Source of the DNA: Aeriscardovia sp040773385
Lineage (GTDB): Bacteria > Actinomycetota > Actinomycetes > Actinomycetales > Bifidobacteriaceae
NCBI GenBank assembly: GCA_040773385.1
Contig: JAXGWH010000004.1
Coordinates: forward strand, 4,330 to 68,329
Direction of reading: 5' to 3'
DNA length: 64,000 nucleotides
The notes under the pieces were generated by a model, which was given only the letters and a program-made list of their open reading frames with translations, was not told the origin of the DNA and made no database searches. Positions within the stretch are counted from its first letter, which is position 1, and each line of letters opens with the position of its first letter. Shown here in pieces: positions 25,678 to 33,961 of the stretch. A program made the position numbers and the translations under genes.

Positions 25678-26412
25678 TCAGCTTTCTAGGATGCCCCGCA
25701 GACGGGACTCGGCGATGACGCCCTCGCGCAGCACGTGGATGCCATCAGGGTCTGCGGGGTCGTCCTCGACCACGGTGGAGGCCACCGGGCCGGGCGTCGG
25801 GCCGGCATCAAGATACAGGGCGACGGAGGAGCCGAGCGCCCCTGCGGCCTCCTGCGCGCTCGTTGCCGGGCTCTTGCCGGAGATGTTGGCGCTCGTGGCG
25901 GCCAGGGGCCCGGTCACCTCGAGGATGCGTCGCAGCGGCGCGCTGTCAGGAACACGGATCGCCTGGGTGCGCACGCTCGCCCCGCCGCCGTCGCCGGTCA
26001 GGCGCAGTGTCTGGAGCGTGCAGGACGGGCCGGCTGTGGCGATGGGGCTGAACGCGCCGGGCAGAAGCGCCTGGGAGAGGCGCGTGAGCGGGACGGAGAT
26101 GTGCAGGTCGAGCCGGTCGAGCCAGTCGAGCGAGGGCAGCAGGATCTGCAACGCCTTGGCGCGTGGCCGGTGTTTGGCATGGAAGACGGCGGCGATGGCC
26201 GAGTCGTCGAACGGGCTGCATGCCACGCCGTAGACGGTGTCGGTGGGCACGACGATGACGCCGCCGCCCGAGACGATGGTGCGCGCCTGACGGAGCGCCT
26301 GGTCGGTCAGGGCGCTGATGTGCGCCCCGGCGACGGCGACGGCCGCCCCTCCGTCGTCGGTTTCTCCTGTGTTGCTGCCGGTGTTCTCGTTCTCACGCGT
26401 GATGTCGGTCAT
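25678..26412 (-). CDS. L-threonylcarbamoyladenylate synthase (Sua5/YciO/YrdC family)
   Basis: The enzyme makes threonylcarbamoyl-AMP for the t6A37 modification of ANN-decoding tRNAs. Motifs include VIVVPTDTVYGVACSP near residue 52, HAKHRPRAKALQILLPS, and LAATSANISGKSPAT near 173, the nucleotide- and threonine-binding elements of YrdC. Its 244 residues fit the short, single-domain TsaC/YrdC type. It has a Thr/Asp/Gly-rich N-terminal extension of about 30 residues. ATG 26412 has GGGAGGA six bases upstream. It lies between prmC and wecA. Confidence 0.93.
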   Translation of the reverse strand: MTDITRENENTGSNTGETDDGGAAVAVAGAHISALTDQALRQARTIVSGGGVIVVPTDTVYGVACSPFDDSAIAAVFHAKHRPRAKALQILLPSLDWLDRLDLHISVPLTRLSQALLPGAFSPIATAGPSCTLQTLRLTGDGGGASVRTQAIRVPDSAPLRRILEVTGPLAATSANISGKSPATSAQEAAGALGSSVALYLDAGPTPGPVASTVVEDDPADPDGIHVLREGVIAESRLRGILES

Positions 26413-26445
26413 GATCGGTCCTCCCGCTGATCGGGCATGCGCCGA

Positions 26446-27525
26446 TCAGCCATTCTCACGGGGCGTCGTTGCCCCGGCCAGCCGCGCAGTCACCCAGCGC
26501 GGGCGTCCGGAAAGATCCTTCCCGCCTGTGACGGCGGTGAATCCCTCCTTTTCCAACTCTACTTCCAGTGCCTTCTGCTGGGTGGGGTCATGCTCCATGA
26601 CGACCATCCCGCCGGGCCGCAGGATCGAGGGCAGCAGACGGATTGTGGCCAGTGGGATCGCCAGCCCGTCGCCGCTGCCGCCGTAGAGGGCGTCATCTGG
26701 GTCGGCCGCCGCCTCGGGCTGGGTGACGGGCCGGTCCTGCGGCAGATAGGGCGGGTTGGTGATGACCGCGTCGACAAGCCCGTCCGGGTTTCCGAGGGCG
26801 CGTGCGGCGCGGGCGATCCGGGGCGCGGCGTCGAACACATCAGCCTGTACCGGCACATACCGGTCGCGGATCCGCGGGTATGACGCGGCGAGCGCCTCGG
26901 CGTTGCGGCGCAGGTAGGCGGAGGCGGTCGTGCTTTTTTCCACGGCGATGACGCCGAGGCCGGGCAGTTCGGCCGCGCAGGCCAGTCCGATGGCCCCGCT
27001 GCCGGCGAACAGGTCGGCGATGACGGGCAGACGCACGTGGCCGTTGGGACGCGCAGATTTCCCGTGGTGTCCGGGCTCCCCGGATTGCCCGGATTGTTGT
27101 CCTCCTGCTGATGTCGCTTCTTCCACGATAGGGCGGAGCAGATCGATGCCCGCCCCGGCGACGAGCTCGGTCTCGGGACGCGGGACGAACACGCCCGGCC
27201 CGACGAGCAGATCAAGCCCGCGGAACGGGGCGGATCCCTCGATCCATTGCAGCGGCTCGCGGTGGGCACGCCGGCCGACCGCGGTGCGGAAGGCTGCGAG
27301 CGCCGCCGCCGCGACATGCGGGTCCTCATGGTCGGCAAGGCTCTCTCCCAGCAGCGCCCACAGCCGGATGCGGGAGGTATCGGCATCGGGATCGCCGTTT
27401 CTGCGCAGCGCCCAGGCGAGTAGGTCCTCGCTCTCGGCACGGGCGACGACCGGATCGATCCCGGCATCCGTGAGGCGTTCTGCTGCCTGTGTGAGGATCC
27501 GGTCGAGGGACGTTTCCCCCGTCAC
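26446..27525 (-). CDS. prmC: Peptide chain release factor N(5)-glutamine methyltransferase
   Basis: PrmC methylates the GGQ glutamine of release factors. The SAM-binding motif is VIADLFAGSGAIGLACA near residue 175, the catalytic motif is ITNPPYLPQ near 260, and GPGVFVPRPETELV is a second family signature. The N-terminal helical domain binds the release factor. The 359 residues include an insertion rich in Gly, Gln and Ser near 140-165. GTG 27525 overlaps the prfA stop as GTGA, so enzyme and substrate are translationally coupled. Confidence 0.95.
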   Translation of the reverse strand: MTGETSLDRILTQAAERLTDAGIDPVVARAESEDLLAWALRRNGDPDADTSRIRLWALLGESLADHEDPHVAAAALAAFRTAVGRRAHREPLQWIEGSAPFRGLDLLVGPGVFVPRPETELVAGAGIDLLRPIVEEATSAGGQQSGQSGEPGHHGKSARPNGHVRLPVIADLFAGSGAIGLACAAELPGLGVIAVEKSTTASAYLRRNAEALAASYPRIRDRYVPVQADVFDAAPRIARAARALGNPDGLVDAVITNPPYLPQDRPVTQPEAAADPDDALYGGSGDGLAIPLATIRLLPSILRPGGMVVMEHDPTQQKALEVELEKEGFTAVTGGKDLSGRPRWVTARLAGATTPRENG

Positions 27526-28619
27526 CGCGTGTTCGCCGCCTGTGCGAGCCGCTCGGTCTCGTCCGCCTGGATGTCCGAGTCGATCACCGCCGCCAGGTCG
27601 CCGGCGAGCACCTGGTCGAGGTCGTAGGCCTTGTAGCCGGTCCGGTGGTCGACGATGCGGTTCTCGGGGAAGTTGTAGGTGCGGATGCGCTGGGAGCGGT
27701 CGAGGTTCCTGACCTGGGAATGCCGGGCGTCGGCGGCCTTCTGCTCCTCCTGCTCGCGCCTGAGGGCGAGGAGCCGTGAGCGCAGCACGCGCATGCCGGC
27801 CGCGCGGTTCTGGATCTGGCTGCGCTGGTCCTGCATGCTCACCACGATCCCTGTGGGCAGATGGGTGATGCGCACGGCCGAGTACGTGGTGTTCACGCCC
27901 TGGCCGCCCGGGCCGGATGCCTGGAACGTGTCGATGCGCAGGTCCTTGGGGTCGATGGTGATCTCGTCGCTGTCGTCGTCGATCTCAGGGAAAACATACA
28001 CACCGGCGGCCGAGGTCTGGATGCGGCCCTGCGTGTCGGTGACGGGGATGCGCTGCACGCGGTGGACGCCGCCCTCGTATTTGAGGCTCGCCCACACGCC
28101 GTCACGCGCAGAGGCGGGGTGCGGGGCGTGGAAGGCGATCTGCGCGTCCTTGACCCCGCCCAGGCTCGTGCCGCTCATCGACTGGATCTCGCTCGTCCAG
28201 CCGCGGCGCTCGGCATAGCGCGTGTACATGCGCAGCAGGTCGCCGGCGAAGAGCGCGGCCTCCTCCCCCCCGGTGCCGGCCTTGATCTCCATGATGACGT
28301 CACGGATGTCGTCCGGGTCGCGTGGGATGAGCGCGCGCAGCAGGCTGTCGCGCGCCCCCGGGATCTGGGCTTCGAGCTCTTTGGCCTCCTGGGCGAGGTC
28401 CGGGTCGTCGCCGGCGAGTTCCCGTGCCGCCCGGCCGTCCTCCTCAAGCCGGGTGAGATGCCGGTAGGCGTCGACGATGGGCTGCAGGTCGCTGTGCCTC
28501 TGCCCCAGTTTTCGCAGCGCGTCAGGGTCGGAGGCGACGGCCGGGTCGGCCATTTTCTTTTCGATCTGCCGGTATTCCTTTGCTGCCGCGACGGCGGCGG
28601 GATACTCCTCTTGCGCCAT
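27522..28619 (-). CDS. prfA: Peptide chain release factor 1
   Basis: RF1 reads UAA and UAG and triggers peptide release. The PVT recognition motif occurs in RVQRIPVTDTQGRIQTSAAG. The GGQ motif is in ASGPGGQGVNTTYSAVR, followed by RITHLPTGIVV. Length is 365 residues, as usual. I chose ATG 28619 over the adjoining GTG 28622 because AGGAGG is four bases from the ATG and only one from the GTG. Both overlap the stop of the ClC gene. prmC follows with an overlapping start. Confidence 0.97.
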   Translation of the reverse strand: MAQEEYPAAVAAAKEYRQIEKKMADPAVASDPDALRKLGQRHSDLQPIVDAYRHLTRLEEDGRAARELAGDDPDLAQEAKELEAQIPGARDSLLRALIPRDPDDIRDVIMEIKAGTGGEEAALFAGDLLRMYTRYAERRGWTSEIQSMSGTSLGGVKDAQIAFHAPHPASARDGVWASLKYEGGVHRVQRIPVTDTQGRIQTSAAGVYVFPEIDDDSDEITIDPKDLRIDTFQASGPGGQGVNTTYSAVRITHLPTGIVVSMQDQRSQIQNRAAGMRVLRSRLLALRREQEEQKAADARHSQVRNLDRSQRIRTYNFPENRIVDHRTGYKAYDLDQVLAGDLAAVIDSDIQADETERLAQAANTR

Positions 28620-30241
28620 CACGCCTCCTGCGCCGGGTTCTCGCCGGTTGAACGGGTCGCATCGGCCGTCTCGGCCTTCGGCAGTTTTTCAGAGGCCATG
28701 ACCGGCGGCTTTTGTGGGCCCTGGGCGGGCAGGTGCTCGGAGGCGCCGACGCGGTGGCGGCGCCACAGACGGGCCGCCTTGAGGGCGGTGAGCCGTCCCA
28801 GCTCGTCGTAGATGGGCTCGCCGCCGAGCAGGTCATAGACCATGTAGCCCAGCAGCGTCACCACGCCCAGCGGCAGCAGCTGCGCGTAGGAGGTCATCTC
28901 CATGACGAGGAGGATGGCGGTCAGCGGCGCCTTCGTCACCGAGCCGAACAGGCCTGCCATGCCGACGATCGCCATGAGCGCCGCATATCCGGGCGTGTCG
29001 GCGTGCACGCCCATGGCTACGAGGATCTTCTCCATCCCGAGTCCTGTGAGCGCGCCGAGCACGAGGATCGGCAGGAAGATGCCGCCGGGCACCCCGGAGC
29101 CGTAGGAGAGCTGGGAGCCGATGAGACGGACGAGGAAGAAGAGGACGATGAGGCCGAAGCTGAGCCTGACGCTGTGCTTGCCGAGGTAGGAGACGAAATC
29201 GTTGCCGCCTCCTAGTACCTCGGGCAGGAACAGGCCCACCGGGATCATGAGCACCATCGGCACGAAGGCGCGCAGGCCCTGGGGGATGCGCAGCGCCGAA
29301 TAGAGGCCGATGCCCAGTTTGAGCGTCCACTCGTAGAGCTTGGCGATGAGGCCGACCACGAGGGCGACGAGCACGAGCTGCCAGTAGTCGGAGATCGGCA
29401 GTTTTGAGGGGGTGCCGAAGACGAACACCGGCCCCAGCCCGAAGATCTCCTTGGAGACGGTGGTGGAGACGAGCGCGGCGGCAAGCGAGCAGAATGCCGT
29501 CTGGAGGGTGAAGCGGCCGAAGATCTCCTCGACCACGAAGATCATGCCGGCGATGGGGGCGCTGAACGCGGCGGCAAGCCCCGCGGCGGCGCCGGCGGCG
29601 ACGAGCTCCTTGCGGTTGCGGCGCGTGGTGTGGCTCAGGTTGCCCATGCCCATGCCCACGGCGGCGCCGATCTGCACGGACGGGCCCTCGCGGCCAAGGA
29701 ACAGGCCGGGCGCGAAGGCGAGGAGGCCGCCGAGGATCTTGCCCCACAGCACCCTCCACCAGTGGAAGAAGATGGGCTGGGAGGAGCGCAGGCGCAGCTC
29801 GACCATAGGGATGCCCGAGCCGGAGATGGCCGGCTCGTGGCGCACCATGAGGGCGAGGACCACCGAGATGACGAGGCTGACGGCGGCGATGACGGCGATC
29901 ATCCACCAGTGGCCGTCGCGTGTGAAGGCATAGAGGCGGCGCAGCTGCGGGACCATCGCCCCGACGGCCCAGCGGAACGCGGAGACGACAAGACCGACGA
30001 GCAGGCCGAGGACCAGCGACCAGCCGAACAGACGCGCCGAGACGGAGTGGTGGCGGAAGCGGCGCAGCTCGTCGCCCACCGCGTCGACCGGGTGGCGGCG
30101 CACGGCCGACCAGAAGTACTGGGCGTGGGACTGCTCGAAGGGGTGCTCCCAGCGTTCCTTCGGGGAGCGGCGCACGGCCGGCTGGTAGTCATCCCCCACG
30201 CCGGCCACATTCGGCCATACCGGCTTTTTGTTGTCTGCCAT
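28619..30241 (-). CDS. clcA: ClC-family chloride/proton antiporter
   Basis: This polytopic membrane protein of 540 residues carries the conserved ClC anion-path motifs. They are GSGIPMVE near residue 141, FLGREGPSVQIG near 183 with the gating Glu, and SGVPGGIFLPILVLGALTG near 383. The external glutamate and the second acidic residue in the IFVVEEIF segment fit an H+-coupled exchanger better than a channel. No C-terminal CBS domains are present. The tail is short and Pro/Ala/Glu-rich. The ATG at 30241 has a GGAG-type site upstream, and its stop overlaps the prfA start, so it is probably first in the prfA-prmC transcript. Ion selectivity is inferred. Confidence 0.9.
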   Translation of the reverse strand: MADNKKPVWPNVAGVGDDYQPAVRRSPKERWEHPFEQSHAQYFWSAVRRHPVDAVGDELRRFRHHSVSARLFGWSLVLGLLVGLVVSAFRWAVGAMVPQLRRLYAFTRDGHWWMIAVIAAVSLVISVVLALMVRHEPAISGSGIPMVELRLRSSQPIFFHWWRVLWGKILGGLLAFAPGLFLGREGPSVQIGAAVGMGMGNLSHTTRRNRKELVAAGAAAGLAAAFSAPIAGMIFVVEEIFGRFTLQTAFCSLAAALVSTTVSKEIFGLGPVFVFGTPSKLPISDYWQLVLVALVVGLIAKLYEWTLKLGIGLYSALRIPQGLRAFVPMVLMIPVGLFLPEVLGGGNDFVSYLGKHSVRLSFGLIVLFFLVRLIGSQLSYGSGVPGGIFLPILVLGALTGLGMEKILVAMGVHADTPGYAALMAIVGMAGLFGSVTKAPLTAILLVMEMTSYAQLLPLGVVTLLGYMVYDLLGGEPIYDELGRLTALKAARLWRRHRVGASEHLPAQGPQKPPVMASEKLPKAETADATRSTGENPAQEA

Positions 30242-30303
30242 AGGCTCCGCTCCTCGCCCTCACCCCGGATTGACGCTTCTTCCCCGATACTACGCCCAGA
30301 CGC

Positions 30304-30335
30304 AAAAATCCCCGGCGCCCGAAGGCAGCCGGGGA
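30304..30335 (-). terminator. Rho-independent terminator of groES
   Basis: On the minus strand a perfect 8-bp stem, TCCCCGGC with GCCGGGGA, and an 11-base loop are followed by TTTTT. It lies about 165 bases beyond the groES stop and before the clcA start. Confidence 0.75.
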
Positions 30336-30497
30336 CAGCGCCGCTCCCGGAGACCGATCCGTCTGTCCGCCTGTGGGCATTTGCGGAAGAATCAGCAGGA
30401 TATCAGCGCACGCTCTGTGCTGTGTGCCCGTGTGACGGTTCCTCGACGGCCGCCCGGATGCTTGCGCCCGTGGCCGTCTCGGACATCACACGATCCG

Positions 30498-30791
30498 TCA
30501 CTGCAGGATCGCGAGGATGTCGCGCGCGGAGACGATGAGATATTCCTCGCCCTTGTAGGTGAGCTGGGTGCCGCCGTACTTGCTGTAGAGCACCTGGTCG
30601 CCGACCTTGACGTCGACGGGGATGCGCTCGCCCTTGTCATCGCGACGGCCGGGGCCGACGGCGAGGACCTCGCCCTGCTGCGGCTTCTCCTTGGCGGTGT
30701 CCGGGATGACGAGCCCGGACGCGGTGGTCGTCTCGGCAGGGGCCTGCTTGATGATGACCTTGTCTTCCAATGGCTTGAGTGCGATTGCCAC
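30498..30791 (-). CDS. groES: Co-chaperonin GroES
   Basis: The 10-kDa GroES ring caps GroEL. The sequence has the Cpn10 signature LKPLEDKVIIKQAPAE, the mobile loop (TTTASGLVIPD), and GTQLTYKGEEYLIVSARDIL at the end; 97 residues is the normal size. GTG 30791 has AAGGAGG six to seven bases upstream. groEL does not follow, and a terminator lies downstream, so it is a single-gene unit. A perfect CIRCE operator 88 bases upstream shows HrcA heat-shock control. Confidence 0.97.
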   Translation of the reverse strand: MAIALKPLEDKVIIKQAPAETTTASGLVIPDTAKEKPQQGEVLAVGPGRRDDKGERIPVDVKVGDQVLYSKYGGTQLTYKGEEYLIVSARDILAILQ

Positions 30792-30878
30792 TGTAAGCCT
30801 CCTTGTTGATGAGTCTTTTGCCTCGTTCGGCGGCTGACGAACGCCTCCCGCGGTTCCGGTAGACAGCTTAGCACGTAT

Positions 30879-30905
30879 TTAGCACTCTCACGCCACGAGT
30901 GCTAA
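30879..30905. promoter_or_regulatory. CIRCE operator (HrcA binding site) of groES
   Basis: TTAGCACTC, nine bases, GAGTGCTAA: an exact match to the CIRCE consensus inverted repeat. It lies 88 bases upstream of the groES start codon. A partial second copy of the left arm, TTAGCACG, occurs at 30869-30876. HrcA repression relieved on heat shock is established for this element. Confidence 0.95.
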
Positions 30906-30921
30906 GAGAGAAATCGATGAG

Positions 30922-30950
30922 AAAAAGTCAGAAGAAATTCAGGAATTTCT
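30922..30950 (-). terminator. Weak AT-rich hairpin terminator
   Basis: AGAAATTC and GAATTTCT (30933-30950) are an exact inverted repeat overlapping the stop codon of the membrane protein gene. On the minus strand it is followed, after six bases, by TTTTT. The stem is AT-rich, so termination may be inefficient. Confidence 0.4.
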
Positions 30951-31862
30951 GCGGGAGAGGATCGCCGACAGATCGGACGACAGGCTCTCGTCCCGGCTGC
31001 CCCGGCCGTCCGATACGATACCGCCGTCCGACGTGACCCGGCCGTCAGACATGTCGGACCTGTCAGGCATGTCAGACATGTCGTTCGTGCACGCATCGGT
31101 CATCCCCGGCCGTGACGCGCGACCGTCGCGGACGCGGGCCCGACGATCAGGCACGGTGGCACCGCCATCAGGAATCGGAAGTTGGACGGAAGGCGTCACA
31201 TCGGCGAACACGCGACTGCGCTCCTGGCCGGTGAGCGGCACCGCACGCGCCACCTGCCGGACCGAGCGGATCGGCAGGCTGATCGGATCCTGCGCCTGGG
31301 ACTGACCGGGAACCGTGACCGGGGGCTTCCCAAGAACCGTCACCGGGGATCCCACAGGAACCGTGACCGAGGACTCGGCACGCGCCGCCGCGCGGGAGCG
31401 TCGCGCAGAACGTTCGTCGGAGCGCACACGACGCTCGAAACGACGTGTTTTTGCCGAGGAGACCGCCCCCTCGACGAGGAGGACGACGAGCGCGGCAAGC
31501 GGCAGAAGGCAGAACCACCACGGATACCGGGCGAAGAAGGACACTCCGAGAAGGAGCACGCACACAACGAGCAGGACGATGACGGCCGCGCGGCGCCGGC
31601 GTACCGCGGCGCGGCGTGCGGCGCGGACAGCGGCGATCTCCTGACGTCTGCGCGCCTGTCGGTCACGCTCCTCCAGAGCGCCGAGGAGGGATCCCGCCTC
31701 CTGGCCCTCGGCTTTGAGCAGACGGGAGCGGTTCTCCCCCGCCCCCCGGCGGCTGCGGGCATGGACGGCGGCCATTCTGGCGAGGACCGGCACGAGGGTG
31801 ACGGCGACGATGGCGAGCGCCGCCATCGCGTCGTTCGTCGGATCCCCCAGCCAGCTGTTCAC
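30939..31862 (-). CDS. Membrane protein of unknown function with basic and Ser/Asp-rich tail
   Basis: The protein has 307 residues. One hydrophobic segment lies at the N terminus (about residues 12-30), then a long charged region rich in Arg, Ala and Glu. Two adjoining segments follow (about 92-112 and 116-134), then a hydrophilic C-terminal half with repeated short motifs such as VTVPG and DMSDMPDRSDMSDG. I recognise no family. GTG 31862 has no Shine-Dalgarno; a TAGTAT hexamer eight bases before it suggests a leaderless transcript. It follows the GNAT gene on the same strand and precedes groES. Confidence 0.6.
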   Translation of the reverse strand: MNSWLGDPTNDAMAALAIVAVTLVPVLARMAAVHARSRRGAGENRSRLLKAEGQEAGSLLGALEERDRQARRRQEIAAVRAARRAAVRRRRAAVIVLLVVCVLLLGVSFFARYPWWFCLLPLAALVVLLVEGAVSSAKTRRFERRVRSDERSARRSRAAARAESSVTVPVGSPVTVLGKPPVTVPGQSQAQDPISLPIRSVRQVARAVPLTGQERSRVFADVTPSVQLPIPDGGATVPDRRARVRDGRASRPGMTDACTNDMSDMPDRSDMSDGRVTSDGGIVSDGRGSRDESLSSDLSAILSRRNS

Positions 31863-31869
31863 AAAACCG

Positions 31870-31875
31870 ATACTA
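31870..31875 (-). promoter_or_regulatory. -10-like element for a possibly leaderless membrane protein gene
   Basis: TAGTAT on the minus strand ends eight bases before the GTG start at 31862, placing the transcription start at or next to the start codon. No good -35 is visible and there is no Shine-Dalgarno. Confidence 0.35.
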
Positions 31876-31907
31876 GCGTGCGGACAGGGCCTCGGACAGG
31901 TCGTCCG

Positions 31908-32657
31908 TCATCGCCGGTCCCGGGTGTCTCCCAGAAGACGCATCTCGCAGGGACGGGCCGCGCAGGCCTCACGGAACAGGGGACCGTCGGGACGATAGGA
32001 CGACTCGGGCACGCCGAGTACGTCGGCGGCCATCATGTCCCACACCTCATGGTCGCGCCAGCGTCCCGCCACATGCATCCAGGCCGGCCGCACACCCCGG
32101 TAGTCGCAGTGGTTTTTCTCGACGACGCGCCGGCTCGCGGCATTGGAAGGCAGCAGATCGATCTCGAGGCGGTTGAGACGCGGGCCGCTCGGACAGAAGA
32201 ACGCCCAGTCAGCGGCGACCGCGAGCGCCAGCGGCGCAAAACCGTGCCCCGCCTCGCGCCGGGCGACCCAGTAGCCGGCGATGGCGCTGCGCAGCGCACC
32301 GTAACAGATCGCACCGAGCGAGATCTCCCCGACGAAATGCCCGTCCTGCCGCATGGTGAAGGTGGCGGACTGCCCCAGCAGCGCGTCACGGTCCATCCCC
32401 CGGACCCACTGGCGAAAACTGACCGGCGGGGTGCCGAGCGGATCGGTGGAATCCCAGGGGGCGAGCCAGTCACGGCTGTCACCGCGCGCCTGGGCCCAGT
32501 CTCGCTCGTCATCGGGCGTGTAGGGGGCGAGCACGAAACCCGGCCGCGTCACGCTTTCCAACCGGTCCGGCAGGACGAACGGCGGATCGGGCACGCCGAG
32601 CAGTCTGCGCAGCCGCGGGTGGCGCAGGAGGACGCCGTCATCAATCTTCAGACCCAC
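31908..32657 (-). CDS. GNAT-family N-acetyltransferase (RimJ/RimL type)
   Basis: The protein is related to RimJ/RimL enzymes that acetylate ribosomal protein N termini. The fold is suggested by FVLAPYTPDDERDWAQAR, the strand FVGEISLGAICYGALRSAIAGYW, GHGFAPLALAVAADWAFF (the acetyl-CoA binding region), and LNRLEIDLLPSNAASRRVVE, the typical C-terminal NxxSxxxxEK-like element. GTG 32657 is preferred over the longer frame from 32750: it lies six bases after a GATAAT -10-like hexamer and homologous-looking sequence begins right after it. The target is unknown. The membrane protein gene follows after 45 bases. Confidence 0.78.
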   Translation of the reverse strand: MGLKIDDGVLLRHPRLRRLLGVPDPPFVLPDRLESVTRPGFVLAPYTPDDERDWAQARGDSRDWLAPWDSTDPLGTPPVSFRQWVRGMDRDALLGQSATFTMRQDGHFVGEISLGAICYGALRSAIAGYWVARREAGHGFAPLALAVAADWAFFCPSGPRLNRLEIDLLPSNAASRRVVEKNHCDYRGVRPAWMHVAGRWRDHEVWDMMAADVLGVPESSYRPDGPLFREACAARPCEMRLLGDTRDRR

Positions 32658-32663
32658 TCCCCC

Positions 32664-32669
32664 ATTATC
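32664..32669 (-). promoter_or_regulatory. -10 element for a probably leaderless GNAT gene
   Basis: GATAAT on the minus strand (five of six matches to TATAAT) is separated from the GTG at 32657 by six bases. This spacing is typical of leaderless actinobacterial transcripts. No TTGACA-like -35 is visible. Confidence 0.45.
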
Positions 32670-32808
32670 CGCGCATCCGTCCCGGGGCGTTTTGCCGGCA
32701 GCGCGGCACGGTCCGCAGTCGTGCGGCCCGATGAGATCGTCCTGGGGCACAGGGCCGGCGTGGCCACGCGGATCCCGGATCCTGCTGATGAGGGATTTGG
32801 GAATGAAG

Positions 32809-32847
32809 AATCAGGAATTCTCAATCAGGAATTTCTTAATCAGGAAT
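32809..32847. repeat. Three direct repeats of AATCAGGAAT
   Basis: AATCAGGAATT begins at 32809 and 32823, and AATCAGGAAT at 32838, a spacing of 14-15 bases. The block is AT-rich in a GC-rich setting and lies about 85 bases upstream of the fmdB start, between two divergent genes. It could bind a regulator. Three copies without spacers of constant size do not make a CRISPR array. Confidence 0.75.
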
Positions 32848-32931
32848 CGTGCTGATCACCGGTGGCGTAGAGCGCGGCGTTGGACGGTCGCCGAGTAAAA
32901 TGCCTACGGTTGCCAGCGAAAGGGGTCACAC

Positions 32932-33129
32932 GTGCCGACGTACCGTTACCGTTGCAAGAACTGCGGATACGACTTCGAGCAGGAGCAGTCGTTCTCCGAC
33001 GCGCCCCTGACGGTCTGCCCGAAGTGCGGCCAGAAAATGCTGCGCAAGGTGTTCTCCGCGGTGCCGATCGAGTTCAAAGGCAGCGGTTTCTATCGCACGG
33101 ACCATTCCTCGGCGTCGCACCACAAGTGA
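32932..33129 (+). CDS. FmdB-family zinc-ribbon protein
   Basis: The small protein (65 residues) starts with PTYRYRCKNCGYDFEQEQSF and has a second CPKCG pair, a CxxC-CxxC zinc ribbon as in the FmdB regulatory family. KVFSAVPIEFKGSGFYRTD is the conserved C-terminal segment. The family was named for a formamidase operon regulator; the general role is uncertain. GTG 32932 has AAAGGGG six to eight bases upstream. It heads a plus-strand set with the SAF-domain gene and mscL. Confidence 0.9.
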   Translation: MPTYRYRCKNCGYDFEQEQSFSDAPLTVCPKCGQKMLRKVFSAVPIEFKGSGFYRTDHSSASHHK

Positions 33130-33233
33130 TCGTTCCCGGGTCCCTCTCCTCCGTTCCGGTTTTTGATTTCCCCAGTTTTCCACAATCGCGGAACACGCTT
33201 TCACGCCTGTCCCCGGCGGTGGAACGTGGGGGT

Positions 33234-33917
33234 ATGAGCACAGATTCGTCCTTTCTTGCCCCGGACGCCCGCCCTGGTGCGGGCAGACGTGAGGGTCATA
33301 TTGCCGCCCGTCTCCTCGAGCGTCTGCGGCCGGCGGGTGCGGCCGGACTGTCCGGCATCCGCCGTCCCGGCACCCTCGAACGCCGTCGACGCCTGCTGCG
33401 GCTGCGCAGGCTCGCCATCGCCCTGTGCGCTGCAGGTCTTGTGCTCGGCATCGGTCTTCTGCTCCTGCCCGAGCCCCGCACGACGGTCATCGTCCCGTCC
33501 GCCGACATCCCCCAAGGCAGGCGTCTTGACCGTACCGGCCTGTCCACCAGGCAGATCCCCGAATCGATGGTCGACGGGTTTCTGACCGACCGGACATCCG
33601 CGAGAGGCTGCATCGCCCGGATCCGTCTGCCCCGCGACCGGCCGGTCCCGCAGACAGCCTGCTCGCATGTGCCGGCGCTGCGCCGGGGACAGACGATCGT
33701 CAGCATCCCGACCTCGCTCACGCCCGACGCCATGGACGTCGGCGCACGGGCGAGCGCGCAGACCGAGGGCTCGGATCCGATTCCCGTGGTCCTGTGGGGC
33801 TTCGAGACAGGCTCGGACGGGGTCATACGCGCCCGGGTGGCTGTCTCCGCCTCCCGTGCCGGTGACCTTCTCGATGCAGCGTCGTCCGGCACCGTCCTGC
33901 TCTCGCCCGCGGCGTGA
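33234..33917 (+). CDS. Membrane-anchored SAF-domain protein
   Basis: The protein has 227 residues: a basic, Arg-rich N-terminal region, one transmembrane helix (about residues 58-77), and an extracytoplasmic SAF-like domain starting TTVIVPSADIPQGRRLD. SAF domains occur in CpaB/FlgA-type and antifreeze-like proteins. The CpaB-like reading suggests a role in envelope or pilus assembly, but no pilus genes are nearby. ATG 33234 has a GTGGGGG stretch immediately upstream, too close to be ideal. mscL follows 44 bases later. Confidence 0.75.
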   Translation: MSTDSSFLAPDARPGAGRREGHIAARLLERLRPAGAAGLSGIRRPGTLERRRRLLRLRRLAIALCAAGLVLGIGLLLLPEPRTTVIVPSADIPQGRRLDRTGLSTRQIPESMVDGFLTDRTSARGCIARIRLPRDRPVPQTACSHVPALRRGQTIVSIPTSLTPDAMDVGARASAQTEGSDPIPVVLWGFETGSDGVIRARVAVSASRAGDLLDAASSGTVLLSPAA

Positions 33918-33961
33918 TCGTGACAGACCGCTACGATGGCCTTATCGACCAAGGAGGAGCA

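Noticed and set aside
27522..28619. Altered GGQ region of RF1 (GGQGVNTTYSAV)
   Set aside because: GGQ itself is intact, and this wording looks normal for actinobacterial RF1, so no functional change is claimed.
32809..32847. CRISPR array
   Set aside because: Only three 10-11 bp repeats with 3-4 bp between them; no spacers and no cas genes.
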